From: Poriferisodalis sp965208485
GTDB taxonomy: Bacteria; Actinomycetota; Acidimicrobiia; Acidimicrobiales; Poriferisodalaceae
Length of the DNA: 64,000 nucleotides
Assembly (NCBI RefSeq): GCF_965208485.1
Contig: NZ_OZ242344.1
Coordinates: 3,410,001 to 3,474,000, forward strand
Reading direction: 5' to 3'
Part shown: positions 26,725-35,756 of the stretch, piece after piece
How positions within the stretch are numbered: position 1 is the first letter of the stretch
How the letters are laid out: the number at the start of each line of letters is the position of its first letter
Notes under the pieces: model-generated
The model's database searches: none
Told to the model about the DNA's origin: nothing
The model's input: only the letters and a program-made list of their open reading frames with translations
Made by a program: the position numbers and the translations under genes

Positions 26725-28128
26725 ATGGCCGACGAAAACGAGGTCAATCAGAGCACCGATGTGCTCGGCAAGAGCCGCATCTTCACCCGCGAGGTCATCA
26801 ACGACATCCACGTGAAGTCCGAGCTGGGCCGCTACCGGATGCGGGGCTTCTCGATCTTCAAGAAGATCCCGCACTGGGACGAGCTGGTCTTCCTGCCGGG
26901 CACCCTCACCCGATTCGTGATCGAGGGCTACCGAGAGAAGTGCGAGACCAAAACCGTCATCGGGTCACGTTTTGCCGAAAAGCCGCTGGAGCTGGACATC
27001 CCCGTCTACATCACCGGCATGAGCTTCGGCGCGCTGTCGCTGGAAGCCAAGATGGCGCTGGCCAAAGGCGCCTCGATGGCCGGCACCGCCACCTGCTCGG
27101 GCGAAGGCGGCATGATCCCGCCGGAGCGGGACCTGTCGACCAAGTGGTACTACCAGATCATCCAGAGCCGCTACGGCTTCAACCCCCACCATCTGATGCT
27201 GGCCGATGCGGTCGAGTTCTTCATCGGCCAGGGCTGCAAGGTGGGCCTGGGCGGTCACCTGATGGGCCAGAAGGTCACCGAGCAGGTGGCCGAGATGCGC
27301 TCGCTGCCGGCAGGCATCGACCAGCGCTCCCCGGCCCGCCACCCCGACTGGCTGGGGCCCGACGATCTCTCGCTGAAGATCCAGGAGGTGCGCGAGGCCA
27401 CCGATTACCAGATCCCCATCCAGCTCAAGCTGGGCTCGGCCCGGGTGTACGACGACGTGCGCATGGCGGCCAAGTGCGGCCCCGACGTCATCTACCTCGA
27501 CGGCGCCGAGGGCGGCACGGGTGCCGGGCCGCACCTGGCGACCGAGGAGACCGGCATCCCGCTGATGGCAGCCATCCCCGAGGCTCGCCGGGCGCTGGAG
27601 GACGTGGGGCTGGCCGACGACATCGACTTGGTGGTGGCGGGAGGCATCCGCAACGGCGGCGATGTGGCCAAGTGCCTGGCTCTCGGGGCGAATGCCGTGG
27701 CGCTGGGCACCGCGGCGCTGATGGCGCTCAACTGCAACAAGGAGATCCCCGGGGTCACCGACTACGAGGGCACGATCGGCGTGCCGGCCGGCGAGTGCTA
27801 TCACTGCCACACCGGCCGCTGCCCCGTGGGGGTTGCCACGCAGGACGTGGAGCTGCGCAAGCGCCTCGACGTCGACGAGGCGGCCCTGCGGGTCTACAAC
27901 TTCCTGATCACCCTGACGATGGAAGTACAGATGCTGGCCCGGGCCTGCGGCAAGACCGACATCCACTCGCTGGAGCCCGAGGACCTCGCGGCGCTGACGC
28001 ACGAGGCGGCCGCCATGGCCAAGGTGCCGATTGCCGGCACCAACTACATCCCGGGCGTCACCGAGGAGCGGACTCTGGCCGAGATCCGTGATCTCTTCGA
28101 CAAGCACGTGATCGACGGAGGACTCTGA
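26725..28128 (+). CDS. mgsC: N-methylglutamate synthase, FMN/Fe-S catalytic subunit
   Basis: The 467-residue protein corresponds to the FMN-binding central domain of glutamate synthase. It has the FMN-site stretches YITGMSFGALSLEAKMAL and YLDGAEGGTGAGP, VVAGGIRNGGDVAKCLALGA, and a cysteine cluster around residue 358 (CYHCHTGRCPVGVATQ) like the 3Fe-4S site of GltB. In the N-methylglutamate pathway it would reduce the imine formed from 2-oxoglutarate and methylamine. AGGGGAAGC lies before the ATG. The next gene begins two bases after its stop. Confidence 0.9.
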   Translation: MADENEVNQSTDVLGKSRIFTREVINDIHVKSELGRYRMRGFSIFKKIPHWDELVFLPGTLTRFVIEGYREKCETKTVIGSRFAEKPLELDIPVYITGMSFGALSLEAKMALAKGASMAGTATCSGEGGMIPPERDLSTKWYYQIIQSRYGFNPHHLMLADAVEFFIGQGCKVGLGGHLMGQKVTEQVAEMRSLPAGIDQRSPARHPDWLGPDDLSLKIQEVREATDYQIPIQLKLGSARVYDDVRMAAKCGPDVIYLDGAEGGTGAGPHLATEETGIPLMAAIPEARRALEDVGLADDIDLVVAGGIRNGGDVAKCLALGANAVALGTAALMALNCNKEIPGVTDYEGTIGVPAGECYHCHTGRCPVGVATQDVELRKRLDVDEAALRVYNFLITLTMEVQMLARACGKTDIHSLEPEDLAALTHEAAAMAKVPIAGTNYIPGVTEERTLAEIRDLFDKHVIDGGL

Positions 28129-28129
28129 G

Positions 28130-28585
28130 ATGAGCAATGCAGCGAGCACGGGCGAGAGCACACGAGAGACCCGCACCGTCGCCATCGATGCCGAGGTGCT
28201 GGCAGGCAAGCGATTCGGTTACCAGGAGGACATGTCGCTCGTGGAGGACATCGATCTGCTGGCGCTCACGCCGGGGCCCGACATCAACTGGCTCGAGGAC
28301 ATCACGCTGCTCGAGGAAGACGGCATCCCCGCTGTGTTCGATCGGTACTCCAATTCGTTCCTGAAGATCTACTTCGACATCCCCGAGGGCCGCGAGGACG
28401 AGATCGCCCGCAAGGTGCTGATGAAGCACCTCACCGAGGGCAACAGCTACGGCATCACGCTGAAAGACATCCACTGCAAGTTCCCGCAGGTGGAGCTGGG
28501 GCCGTGGGTGGAGGATTCCAGAATTGTCGGCACCGACTGGCGTGCGCCGGTGCTGGAGGGCTGGGAGGCCCCGGCTGGCCACTGA
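28130..28585 (+). CDS. Unknown 151-residue protein in the N-methylglutamate cluster
   Basis: I do not recognise this protein. It starts one base after the mgsC stop and ends 54 bases before an amine oxidase gene, so it is surely part of the operon. It is acidic, with no membrane segment or cysteine cluster (a single Cys). Notable stretches are GKRFGYQEDMSLVEDIDLL, the repeated acidic pattern LEDITLLEEDG, SNSFLKIYFDIPEGREDEIA and a Pro/Trp-rich tail (GTDWRAPVLEGWEAP). It could be an accessory or regulatory subunit of the synthase. The coding frame is well supported by strong third-position GC bias. Confidence 0.8.
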   Translation: MSNAASTGESTRETRTVAIDAEVLAGKRFGYQEDMSLVEDIDLLALTPGPDINWLEDITLLEEDGIPAVFDRYSNSFLKIYFDIPEGREDEIARKVLMKHLTEGNSYGITLKDIHCKFPQVELGPWVEDSRIVGTDWRAPVLEGWEAPAGH

Positions 28586-28639
28586 GCCCGCACGCTCGAC
28601 ACGTCACACAAGAGGACCATTCTCAAGAAGGCATCGGCA

Positions 28640-29968
28640 ATGGCACTACCGACCAGCGCTCGCTACGTCATCATCGGCAGCGGCATTCACGGCTTGTCCA
28701 CGGCGTGGAACCTCGCCCGTGACCTGAGGTCGTCGGGTCGGGGCTCTGGAGCCGACATCGTCGTCATCGACAAGTCCGGCGTCGGCGCGGGGGCCTCGGG
28801 CATTGCCTGCGGCGTGATCCGCAACAACTACTTCCAGCCGGCCATGCGCGAGCTGATGGCGCACTCGGTGAGCGTGTGGGACAGCGACCCTGAAGCGTTC
28901 TCTTATCACCCCGTGGGCTACATGCAGATCAGCCACGAGGCGATGCGCGACGACGTGGCCTCCATCGCAGCCCAGCAGGCGGCCATCGGGTATTCCTCGA
29001 CGTTCGTCGAGGGCGCTGCGGCCTCGGATAGCTACATGAAGGGCATCTTCGACGACTGGCAGGCCCAAGGCATCACCAGCGTCCTGCACGAGCACCGCGG
29101 CGGTTACGCCAACAACATGGCTTCGCTGAAGGGGCTGCTGGGCAAGGTCGAGGCCGAAGACGTCAACGTGGTCGGCGGCGTGACCGTCACCGGGTTCGAC
29201 CAGGACACGTCCGGGGCAGTCACCGCCGTGCTCACCGATCAGGGCTCGGTCCGGTGCGACCACGTCATCGTGGCGGTGGGGCCGTGGGTTCAGAAGATCT
29301 GGGCGATGCTCGACCTGCCGACCACCACCGACATCTTGAGCGGGGGCCAGCTGCACAATGTGCCCACGTGGACCTACATGTGCCTGCAGGAGGGCACGCT
29401 CACGGTCGATCCCGGCTACCTGACCGACAACGAGGGCAACATGCCCCCGGTGGTGCATGTCGACACCGACGCCCCGCTGTATGACGCCGACGGCCTGGTG
29501 ACCGAGGGCCCGTGGGGCATCTACTACAAGCCCGACTTCAACTTCGGTGGCGTGCAGGGCGGCTACATGCCCTACGTGGTGGACAAACCGCCCGAACAGG
29601 TTGCCGTCGATCCCTACGGTCCCGACTCGCCCGATTTCGTGGTGGGGGGCGACTTCTACCGCACCTGGACGGCAGCGCTGGCGCACTGCCACAAGCGCTT
29701 CGAGGGCAAGAACCACCTGATCAGCGATGAGCCCTCAGGCGGCATCGGCAGCTTCTCGCCCGACAACTTCCCGGTGTTCGACACCTTCTGCGACAACGCC
29801 TTCTTCATCGCCGATTCGAATCACGGCTACAAGATGATCGGCGTGGGCGCGCTCGTGGCGAAGGAGCTGCTCGGCGAGCCACAGGCCCTGCTCGAGCCGT
29901 TCCGCTACTCGCGCTACGCCGAAGGCAAGCTGCATCCCGTCAGCAACTCGCCCTACCCCTGGAGCTAG
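28640..29968 (+). CDS. FAD-dependent amine oxidase (DAO family)
   Basis: The 442-residue flavoprotein of the D-amino-acid-oxidase/sarcosine-oxidase superfamily starts with a Rossmann motif YVIIGSGIHGLSTAWNLARD and has GAGASGIACGVIRNNYF, close to SoxB-type proteins, and a C-terminal FAD contact FIADSNHGYKMIGVGAL. It is probably an N-methyl amine oxidase or dehydrogenase. Its place right after mgsABC makes it a candidate for the dimethylamine-to-monomethylamine step or for another methylated substrate. A truncated, diverged copy lies at 34438-35314, and its last 46 bases recur at 36044-36089. Confidence 0.88.
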   Translation: MALPTSARYVIIGSGIHGLSTAWNLARDLRSSGRGSGADIVVIDKSGVGAGASGIACGVIRNNYFQPAMRELMAHSVSVWDSDPEAFSYHPVGYMQISHEAMRDDVASIAAQQAAIGYSSTFVEGAAASDSYMKGIFDDWQAQGITSVLHEHRGGYANNMASLKGLLGKVEAEDVNVVGGVTVTGFDQDTSGAVTAVLTDQGSVRCDHVIVAVGPWVQKIWAMLDLPTTTDILSGGQLHNVPTWTYMCLQEGTLTVDPGYLTDNEGNMPPVVHVDTDAPLYDADGLVTEGPWGIYYKPDFNFGGVQGGYMPYVVDKPPEQVAVDPYGPDSPDFVVGGDFYRTWTAALAHCHKRFEGKNHLISDEPSGGIGSFSPDNFPVFDTFCDNAFFIADSNHGYKMIGVGALVAKELLGEPQALLEPFRYSRYAEGKLHPVSNSPYPWS

Positions 29969-30112
29969 GTTCCCGGCGCCGGCCAGGCGCGGGCCTCGAG
30001 CGGGATCACTCACGCCGGAGTCCGCCAGTGAGGTGCGGCGGCGGTTGTGGCTCTTTTTGTGTGTGTTGGTCTCGTGCCTAACACATATCCCCAATATGCA
30101 TTATGACGTGCC

Positions 30113-30219
30113 CTAGGAGACTGCTGAGCAATTGCCGAAATCGCCGATTCACGGACACAAAGCCGCAGGTCAGAGCATTGCAGACTTGCCCGGATCCGAA
30201 TAAATCAGCAGTCTCCTAG
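30113..30219. mobile_element. 107-bp MITE-like element with 15-bp terminal inverted repeats
   Basis: CTAGGAGACTGCTGA (30113-30127) and TCAGCAGTCTCCTAG (30205-30219) are perfect 15-bp inverted repeats enclosing 77 non-coding bases. The element is flanked on both sides by CGTGCC (30107-30112 and 30220-30225), a likely 6-bp target duplication. It codes for nothing, as expected for a miniature inverted-repeat element moved by a transposase encoded elsewhere. The family is not known to me. It lies 11 bases before the start of a secreted-protein gene and could affect its expression. Confidence 0.75.
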
Positions 30220-30230
30220 CGTGCCCATTC

Positions 30231-31250
30231 GTGCTGGCCAGAGCCCTCGACCGTTGCCAGAGTCACTGGAAGCGACTCTGCGTGCTTGGGTGTCTCTCCC
30301 TCATGCTGACTGCGGCAGATGCGCTCGCCGCGTCGGTCGCAGCAGCACAGACAAGCAATGACGACAGCACATCGTCCTGTCTGACAGATCTCGGCACCCT
30401 GAACGCGACCACGACCAGCCTCTCCACAACCGGAACGATCCAAGCAGACGCCGGTTGTGTGTCGTCGCTGCGTGACCCGGCTGACACCACGAGCGTCTAT
30501 TACGCGCGGCGGCATACGTTCACGCTGGACGCGGCGGGGACGGTGTCGATCAGCCTGGACGACGCGTCGCCGGGGTCGATGCGGACCTATGTGGTTCTGT
30601 CGGACAGCTCGGGGTCGGTGCTGGGCCGCGCGACGGGTGACTCGCGCTATCGCCGCTCGCGGCTGGAGCGGCTGCTGCTTCCGGCGGGGACCTACACGAT
30701 CGAGGCGACCAGCACCTACGTGGGCGATACCGGCGGCTACTCGCTGAGCGTGAGTGTCGCCTTCATCGACGGGTGTCTGGTCAGCTTGGGCACGTTGGGT
30801 GATGCGTCGGTCACGCACTCTGGGCTCCGCAAGCATGACGTTTGCGTTTCGATCTCGCGGAACGGCCCATTCGAGGTCAATGCGAGATATCTGTCGAACT
30901 ATCTGATGTTCACGCTGACTGAGACGAAGATCATCTCCATCGACTTGGTGTCCAGCGACGACACATACCTGTATCTGCTGAACGGCGCGTATCAGCTCGG
31001 AAATCAGCCTCCGCAGCCTACGTCGCGGACTTACAATGACGATGGCGGCTACGGATCTAACTCGCGTCTGTACGGGCGGCTTGCTCCGGGGACTTACACG
31101 ATCGAAGCGACCACCTATGGGCTCCCATCGTCGATCACGGCGGATCGGGCGACCGTCGATGTGTACGTGCGCACCAGCGACTCCGCTTCGGGCTCTACGA
31201 CCTACGGCAACACTTGCCCTCGTCCCGACGACCTGCCAGGCAGTAGCTAG
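30231..31250 (+). CDS. Secreted protein with two PPC-like beta domains
   Basis: The 339-residue protein has an N-terminal signal peptide (basic start, then CVLGCLSLMLTAADALAAS, probable cleavage near AAA-Q). The mature part has two repeats resembling bacterial pre-peptidase C-terminal domains: HTFTLDAAGTVSISLDD...LPAGTYTIEA and LMFTLTETKIISIDLVS...LAPGTYTIEA. Such domains occur in exported enzymes and adhesins. No catalytic domain is seen, so it may be a binding or structural protein. It starts with GTG right after the MITE-like element. It heads a run of four exported or wall-related genes that has a lower GC content than its surroundings. Confidence 0.75.
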   Translation: MLARALDRCQSHWKRLCVLGCLSLMLTAADALAASVAAAQTSNDDSTSSCLTDLGTLNATTTSLSTTGTIQADAGCVSSLRDPADTTSVYYARRHTFTLDAAGTVSISLDDASPGSMRTYVVLSDSSGSVLGRATGDSRYRRSRLERLLLPAGTYTIEATSTYVGDTGGYSLSVSVAFIDGCLVSLGTLGDASVTHSGLRKHDVCVSISRNGPFEVNARYLSNYLMFTLTETKIISIDLVSSDDTYLYLLNGAYQLGNQPPQPTSRTYNDDGGYGSNSRLYGRLAPGTYTIEATTYGLPSSITADRATVDVYVRTSDSASGSTTYGNTCPRPDDLPGSS

Positions 31251-31261
31251 TGGAAGGACTC

Positions 31262-32357
31262 ATGGTGACCAATAGCCAACCTTTGGTGTCTCGTCGGCGA
31301 TTCCTGGCGATCGTCGGCGCGTCGGCTGGTGCTGTCTTTCTTGGGCGGCACGCATATGCGGCCCCTGGGATCGATGCTTCGCGGCTCGGGCGGGACGGCA
31401 GCACCGACAAGGAAGGCGGGTACGAGCCGGTCGTGGTCGCCGAGGGCCTGATCGACGCAACGGTGTGGGGCGGCAGCCTGTTGACACTGCGCAACGGCCC
31501 GGCCGGCTACTTCGTACGCGACGAGCAGCGCCAGCGGGATTACAACATTGCCACTCCGAGTGGTGCTCAGGCATACTGCCTTGCCGTGAGCGGGCAAGTG
31601 CTGGTGGTGGGGGGTCATCGCATCATCGAGTCAGAGCCGGTTCAGCTCAAGTCTGGAGAGCTCTACACGAAGCTTGTATCTCAGGCAGGTGCTGAAGCGG
31701 AGCGACTGTCACGACAGTCTTTCGCACCTGCACAGCCAGCAGGCTTCTCATTTCGGCCGACGAGTCATCGGCCTCTGCTGCTTGCCAGCAGTGATGGCCG
31801 CGAGTGGCAGCAGATCGAGTTCAGCTCCGATCCGCTGCGCGGCGGCACGGTCGGCGCAATCTTGCAGTCCGAGGGTGTCGTGGCGGTGCTCCGATACATC
31901 GACTCGGGGGACACCGATTCCGGCGTAGCTGTGGAGTTCGCGTCCTTGGCTGCTGCTTTGAGAAGCGAGTTTCAGAAGCAACACCAAGCACTGTCGGTTC
32001 CGCATGGCGGTTTGTGGGGAGCGTTCGAGGGTCCTTCGGGTGGCTTGGTCATTGCCTACGGCAGCGACGGTGCGCGGGCCAGATCAGTGACAGGCGCCGA
32101 TGCATTTTCCCTTCCGAGCGGACGAACAACTGCTGGGGGTCCACTACACGAAAGACGGATACGTCGTCGCGGTGAAAGGCGCCGATGGCAGTCGAGTCCG
32201 CAAAGTGTTCGGGTCGTCAGGCTCGCCTACCGCTCGTGCGCTCGGGCCAGACGAGCTGATTCGCCACGGGGTCTCCCCAGAAGTGGTGCTAGGCAGTGCT
32301 GAAGGGTTCGCGAAGTCCGAGGCCTACAAGCCGCAACGCCGAACAGAGGTGAGCTGA
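31262..32357 (+). pseudogene. Tat-exported protein gene with a frameshift
   Basis: From ATG 31262 (GGAAGG five bases upstream) the protein has a clear Tat signal, SRRRFLAIVGASAGAVFLG. It then has a long region with repeated hydrophobic strands (ATVWGGSLLTLRNG, LLLASSDGREWQQIEFS) that looks like a beta-propeller. At about 32104, in a TTTTCCC tract, the frame is lost: the uninterrupted frame runs on to a stop at 32302 with Arg-rich nonsense, while the +1-shifted frame continues sensibly (FRADEQLLGVHYTKDGYVVA) to the stop at 32355-32357. Joined, it would be about 365 residues. It could be a true inactivation or a base-calling error in the homopolymer. Confidence 0.65.
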
Positions 32358-32358
32358 C

Positions 32359-33216
32359 ATGAGCTGCGAAGAACGCCCAGAAAACCCGCTTGCCGACGAC
32401 GATTCAAGCCTGATCTCGATCGGCGCGATCGGTAACGTGCGTCTCACCGACGTGGCTGCGGGCGCATGCACGCTCACAGGCCCTGCTGGTACTGCCGTCG
32501 ACCCATATGCCGAAATGGGACCACCTCCACTCGGGCACGGCGGTTGGAAATCCAGCCGACAACTGTCGCCGTTGCTCGATGCTTGGATGACCAACCTCCA
32601 GTATTTCTCGAACGAGTACGGCACCTACGGCAGCATTACCACGCTGTATCACAACGGGATGTTTGTAAAGAGAGCGGAGCAACGTACATTTCATAACGTC
32701 GGCAGAGCGATCGACATCAAGGGCATCGACTGGGCCGGCGGTCAGATCTTCCGGCCCTGCGCCGGCAACGAGGAAATGACCCCGCTGACGCGGTACCGGT
32801 GGCTCGTCGGGGTCGAAGCGTCGCTGCGGAAGTACTTCGGCAACGTTCTGCCACGCGGATATCCGAGCCATGCCGATCACTACCATGCCGATGACGGATG
32901 CCCAGTAGGGTTCTCGACGGCTAAAGAGACGAACCGGTTGTTCGCCCGCGACTGCATCAGAGCATTCACCTCGAATCCGCTCAGCATCAAGTACGACTCA
33001 AGAGATTGGGACGCAGACGACGACAACACCGACGCCGACGAATCGGGGACCGATACGCGAGCGCTGAACGCGCTGCTTGCGGCGATGGGCATGGACTGCT
33101 TCGACATCAACCGCAACGTGTCAGAGTTCCTGATCTTCTTGGACTACATCATGATGCACGCCTTCGCCGACCAATCCGCAGGGCACTACCGCTGGGGCGG
33201 ACTCATCGACCTATGA
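32359..33216 (+). CDS. Extensin-like / M15-type zinc peptidase homologue
   Basis: The 285-residue protein has the zinc-site pattern of the M15 D-alanyl-D-alanine peptidase and extensin-like families: TFHNVGRAIDIKG (His and Asp ligands, about residues 111-121) and SHADHYHADDG (His). Such enzymes cut peptide crosslinks in cell walls. No signal peptide is seen on the ATG at 32359, which is odd for a wall enzyme. A helical C-terminal region follows an Asp-rich linker. Its stop overlaps the ATG of the lipoprotein gene (ATGA), so the two are coupled. It directly follows the Tat-protein gene. Confidence 0.65.
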   Translation: MSCEERPENPLADDDSSLISIGAIGNVRLTDVAAGACTLTGPAGTAVDPYAEMGPPPLGHGGWKSSRQLSPLLDAWMTNLQYFSNEYGTYGSITTLYHNGMFVKRAEQRTFHNVGRAIDIKGIDWAGGQIFRPCAGNEEMTPLTRYRWLVGVEASLRKYFGNVLPRGYPSHADHYHADDGCPVGFSTAKETNRLFARDCIRAFTSNPLSIKYDSRDWDADDDNTDADESGTDTRALNALLAAMGMDCFDINRNVSEFLIFLDYIMMHAFADQSAGHYRWGGLIDL

Positions 33217-34427
33217 ATCAGTACTCCTCCACACTGCTCGGTCACGAGAATGAACCCACCCGGGCACGATGCCGACTGGGCGCGCTCGCGGTTGCGACGC
33301 TCCTTGTGTGCTCAGCATGCAGCGGTTCGACGACGATCAACGAGTCCGCCGAGAAAAGGGTTACGACATCCACAGCTGACCGCGCGTCTGTCTCGCAGAC
33401 GATTCAAGGAGACAGCGCACCGAGTTCCGAGGAGAGCACTTCTGCCCCGACGACAACTACGGTCGAGACCTCCGTATCGTCACCCTCAGAGACGGCCAGC
33501 GTTACTAGTGACTCCGATGATCTGCGTCCGGTCGAGCCGGGTTTGGAAACTTCAAGCGCTGAAGATCCCGATCAAGCGGCATCGGAGTCTGACGATCAAT
33601 CAAGAGCTTCAGAACCCACGGATCTCCAGCACCAACTCAGCTCTGAGATTCCGCAGGCACCATTCAGCGGTATTGTCCGCACTTACTGGGGATACGACTA
33701 TGAGAGGGACTCGGCGCCGAGAGTGCAGTTCTATGACACTAGAACATTCGAACTAACGGAAGTCGAAATCCGTCCCGACGATGGGGGCACGCTTGTTGTG
33801 GAGTTGTGCTTCATGTGGCCGGTCATTTCACCGTCGACGCTTGAATTCTGGTTCGACGCTCATCGGTGGACCTCCGGCGAGGATGGTGAGTTCGGGCCAT
33901 ATGGAATAGGGTCGGCAGTCGCATCGTGGGGCGAACTGCTCGTGGCCCGTCCGTCGGATGGCAGTGACCGTGGACACCTCTCGGAGTCGTTCCCGACGAC
34001 GGTTACCTATGGCGACAGACTACTCGAGTTGGTCGAATTCAACGGTGGGTTCACATTGCAGTACGGCGAGACGAGCGGCAGCTACCAGCTCTATCCGCCA
34101 GCTGAGGAAGGCTCCGAGAGGGAGTATTTTGGAGCGCCATGGGCGGCTTGGCTTGCCGGTACGGACGGTGCGCATTTGGGAATCGAGGTGGTCCCGGCAG
34201 ATTCGTGCTTGGGACCGATTCACTTCTTCATGATTTCGCTGCTCGATGGATCGGTGCGATCATGCACGATTAGTCTCAGCCGGTTCCAGTTGGTCACCAC
34301 AGCGAGTCCCAACGATTCTGAGGCGTGGCTTGAGAACCCGCGCTTTCCGGCTGACGATTCGTTGGATCGCGACGATTGCGAACCCTTCGACGGCAACTAC
34401 TCGCTGTGGTCGTCCCCGCAGGGATAA
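33213..34427 (+). CDS. Putative lipoprotein, 404 residues
   Basis: ATG 33213 overlaps the previous stop (ATGA). The N-terminus has a basic start, a hydrophobic stretch and a lipobox, LLVCSAC, so the mature protein would be lipid-anchored at the Cys. A Ser/Thr/Asp/Glu-rich linker covers about residues 40-145. The remainder looks like an all-beta globular domain (FSGIVRTYWGYDYERD, RVQFYDTRTFELTEVEIRP). I do not recognise the domain. The GC content is clearly lower than in the metabolic genes on either side, suggesting transfer. The gene ends 10 bases before the truncated amine oxidase copy. Confidence 0.75.
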   Translation: MNQYSSTLLGHENEPTRARCRLGALAVATLLVCSACSGSTTINESAEKRVTTSTADRASVSQTIQGDSAPSSEESTSAPTTTTVETSVSSPSETASVTSDSDDLRPVEPGLETSSAEDPDQAASESDDQSRASEPTDLQHQLSSEIPQAPFSGIVRTYWGYDYERDSAPRVQFYDTRTFELTEVEIRPDDGGTLVVELCFMWPVISPSTLEFWFDAHRWTSGEDGEFGPYGIGSAVASWGELLVARPSDGSDRGHLSESFPTTVTYGDRLLELVEFNGGFTLQYGETSGSYQLYPPAEEGSEREYFGAPWAAWLAGTDGAHLGIEVVPADSCLGPIHFFMISLLDGSVRSCTISLSRFQLVTTASPNDSEAWLENPRFPADDSLDRDDCEPFDGNYSLWSSPQG

Positions 34428-34437
34428 GTGATCGGAC

Positions 34438-35314
34438 CCGCGGCGGTTACGCCAACAACATGGCCTCGCTGAAGGGCCTGCTGGGCAAGGCCGAAGCCGA
34501 GGACGTGAATGTGGTCGGGGGCGTGACCGTCACCGGCTTCGAGCGGGACGGCTCGGGGGCCGTGACCTCGGTGCTCACCGATCAGGGCCCGGTTGCCTGC
34601 GAGCACGTCGTGGTTGCGGTGGGACCGTGGGTGCAGAAGATCTGGGCGATGCTCGACCTGCCGACGACCACCGACATCGCGGGCGGCGACGGCGAGCTGC
34701 ACAACGTGCCGACGTGGACCTATATGTGCCTGCAGGAGGGCACCCTGACGGTCGACCCCGGTTACCTGACGGACAATGAGGGCAACATGCCCCCGGTGGT
34801 GCATGTCGACACCGACGCCCCGCTGTACGACGCCGACGGCCTGGTCACTGAAGGGCCGTGGGGCATCTACTACAAGCCCGATTTCAACTTCGGCGGCGTG
34901 CAGGGCGGCTACATGCCCTACGTGGTCGACAAGCCGCCCGAACAGGTGGCCGTCGACCCCTACGGGCCGGACTCGCCCGATTTCGTGGTGGGGGGCGACT
35001 TCTACCGCACCTGGACCGCGGCGCTGGCGCACTGCCACAAGCGCTTCGAGGGCAAGAACCACCTGATCAGCGATGAGCCATCCGGCGGGATCGGCAGCTT
35101 CTCGCCCGACAACTTCCCGGTGTTCGACTCCTTCTGCGACAACGCCTACTTCATCGCCGACTCCAACCACGGTTACAAGATGATCGGCGTCGGCGCGCTG
35201 GTCGCGAAGGAGCTGCTCGGCGAGCCCCAGGCGCTGCTCGAGCCGTTCCGCTACTCGCGCTACGCCGAAGGCAAGCTGCACCCCGTCAGCAATTCCCCCT
35301 ACCCCTGGAGCTAG
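34438..35314 (+). pseudogene. Truncated second copy of the FAD amine oxidase
   Basis: These 877 bases match 29095-29968 of the intact gene closely at the protein level, with one extra codon (GGDGELHN against SGGQLHN). The copy begins abruptly at residue 152 of the intact protein and so lacks the FAD Rossmann motif and any start. It keeps the entire C-terminal part, including the stop. Differences are spread through the copy and include many silent changes, so this is not a recent duplication. The upstream sequence is the unrelated lipoprotein gene. Confidence 0.9.
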
Positions 35315-35323
35315 CTGTTCTTT

Positions 35324-35352
35324 GCGAGCGCCAAGGCTTCGCCGGCGCTCGC
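35324..35352. terminator. Hairpin after the truncated oxidase copy
   Basis: GCGAGCGCC (35324-35332) and GGCGCTCGC (35344-35352) form a perfect 9-bp stem with an 11-base loop, 10 bases after the oxidase-copy stop. TTCTTT precedes it on the plus strand. It may be a terminator, but lacks a trailing T-run. Confidence 0.4.
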
Positions 35353-35438
35353 CCGCAAGACTTGGCAGAGCGTTTAGGCGCGGGTGCCGGCCTTCGGCAC
35401 GGGCCGCGCCACCGCCGACCGGAAACTGGCTGTATTTT

Positions 35439-35458
35439 CTGCACAGCATTCTGTACAG
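35439..35458. promoter_or_regulatory. Candidate operator/-10 region of the toxin-antitoxin pair
   Basis: CTGCACAG (35439-35446) and the perfect palindrome CTGTACAG (35451-35458) are repeated with a 4-base spacer. TACAGT within it is a possible -10 element only a few bases before the GTG start at 35466, so the mRNA could be almost leaderless. Paired short palindromes upstream are typical of antitoxin autorepression. Confidence 0.45.
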
Positions 35459-35465
35459 TGCTGCC

Positions 35466-35738
35466 GTGTCGTCAGAGCTCGAACAGAACCCGTCGATGGC
35501 ACCGCTGACTGAGGTCCGCAACAACCTCAGCGAGATCGTCGACGAGATCGACCGCACCGGCACCCAGTGCGTCATCACCAAGCACGGACGACCGGTGGCT
35601 GTCATCCTGTCGAGCGACGAGTACGAGTCGCTGGTCGAGACCATGAACATCTTGAGCGACCAGGACACCATGGCGGCCATCGCGCAGGGCGAAGCCGAGT
35701 TTGCCGCCGGCGAATTCGTTCGACTCGACGAGATCTGA
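35466..35738 (+). CDS. Phd/YefM-family antitoxin
   Basis: The 90-residue protein has the Phd/YefM pattern APLTEVRNNLSEIVDEI, then VITKHGRPVAVILSSDEYESLVET, and an acidic C-terminal tail that would wrap the toxin. GTG 35466 is chosen because it gives the usual family length and follows the operator-like palindromes; an ATG at 35496 is possible. The toxin gene follows after 18 bases. The pair lies between a truncated oxidase copy and a repeat of that gene's last 46 bases, so it is probably a late insertion. Confidence 0.88.
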   Translation: MSSELEQNPSMAPLTEVRNNLSEIVDEIDRTGTQCVITKHGRPVAVILSSDEYESLVETMNILSDQDTMAAIAQGEAEFAAGEFVRLDEI

Positions 35739-35756
35739 CGGCGCATTATCTGAGCC

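Noticed and set aside
30085..30105. AATATGCATTA near 30094 as a second copy of the LysR half-site AATATGCGTTA
   Set aside because: There is only a half-site with no inverted partner and no matching target gene nearby; probably chance.
35322..35465. N-terminal extension of the antitoxin from 35322
   Set aside because: It runs through a hairpin and the operator palindromes and is Arg/Pro-rich; the GTG at 35466 gives the normal antitoxin length.
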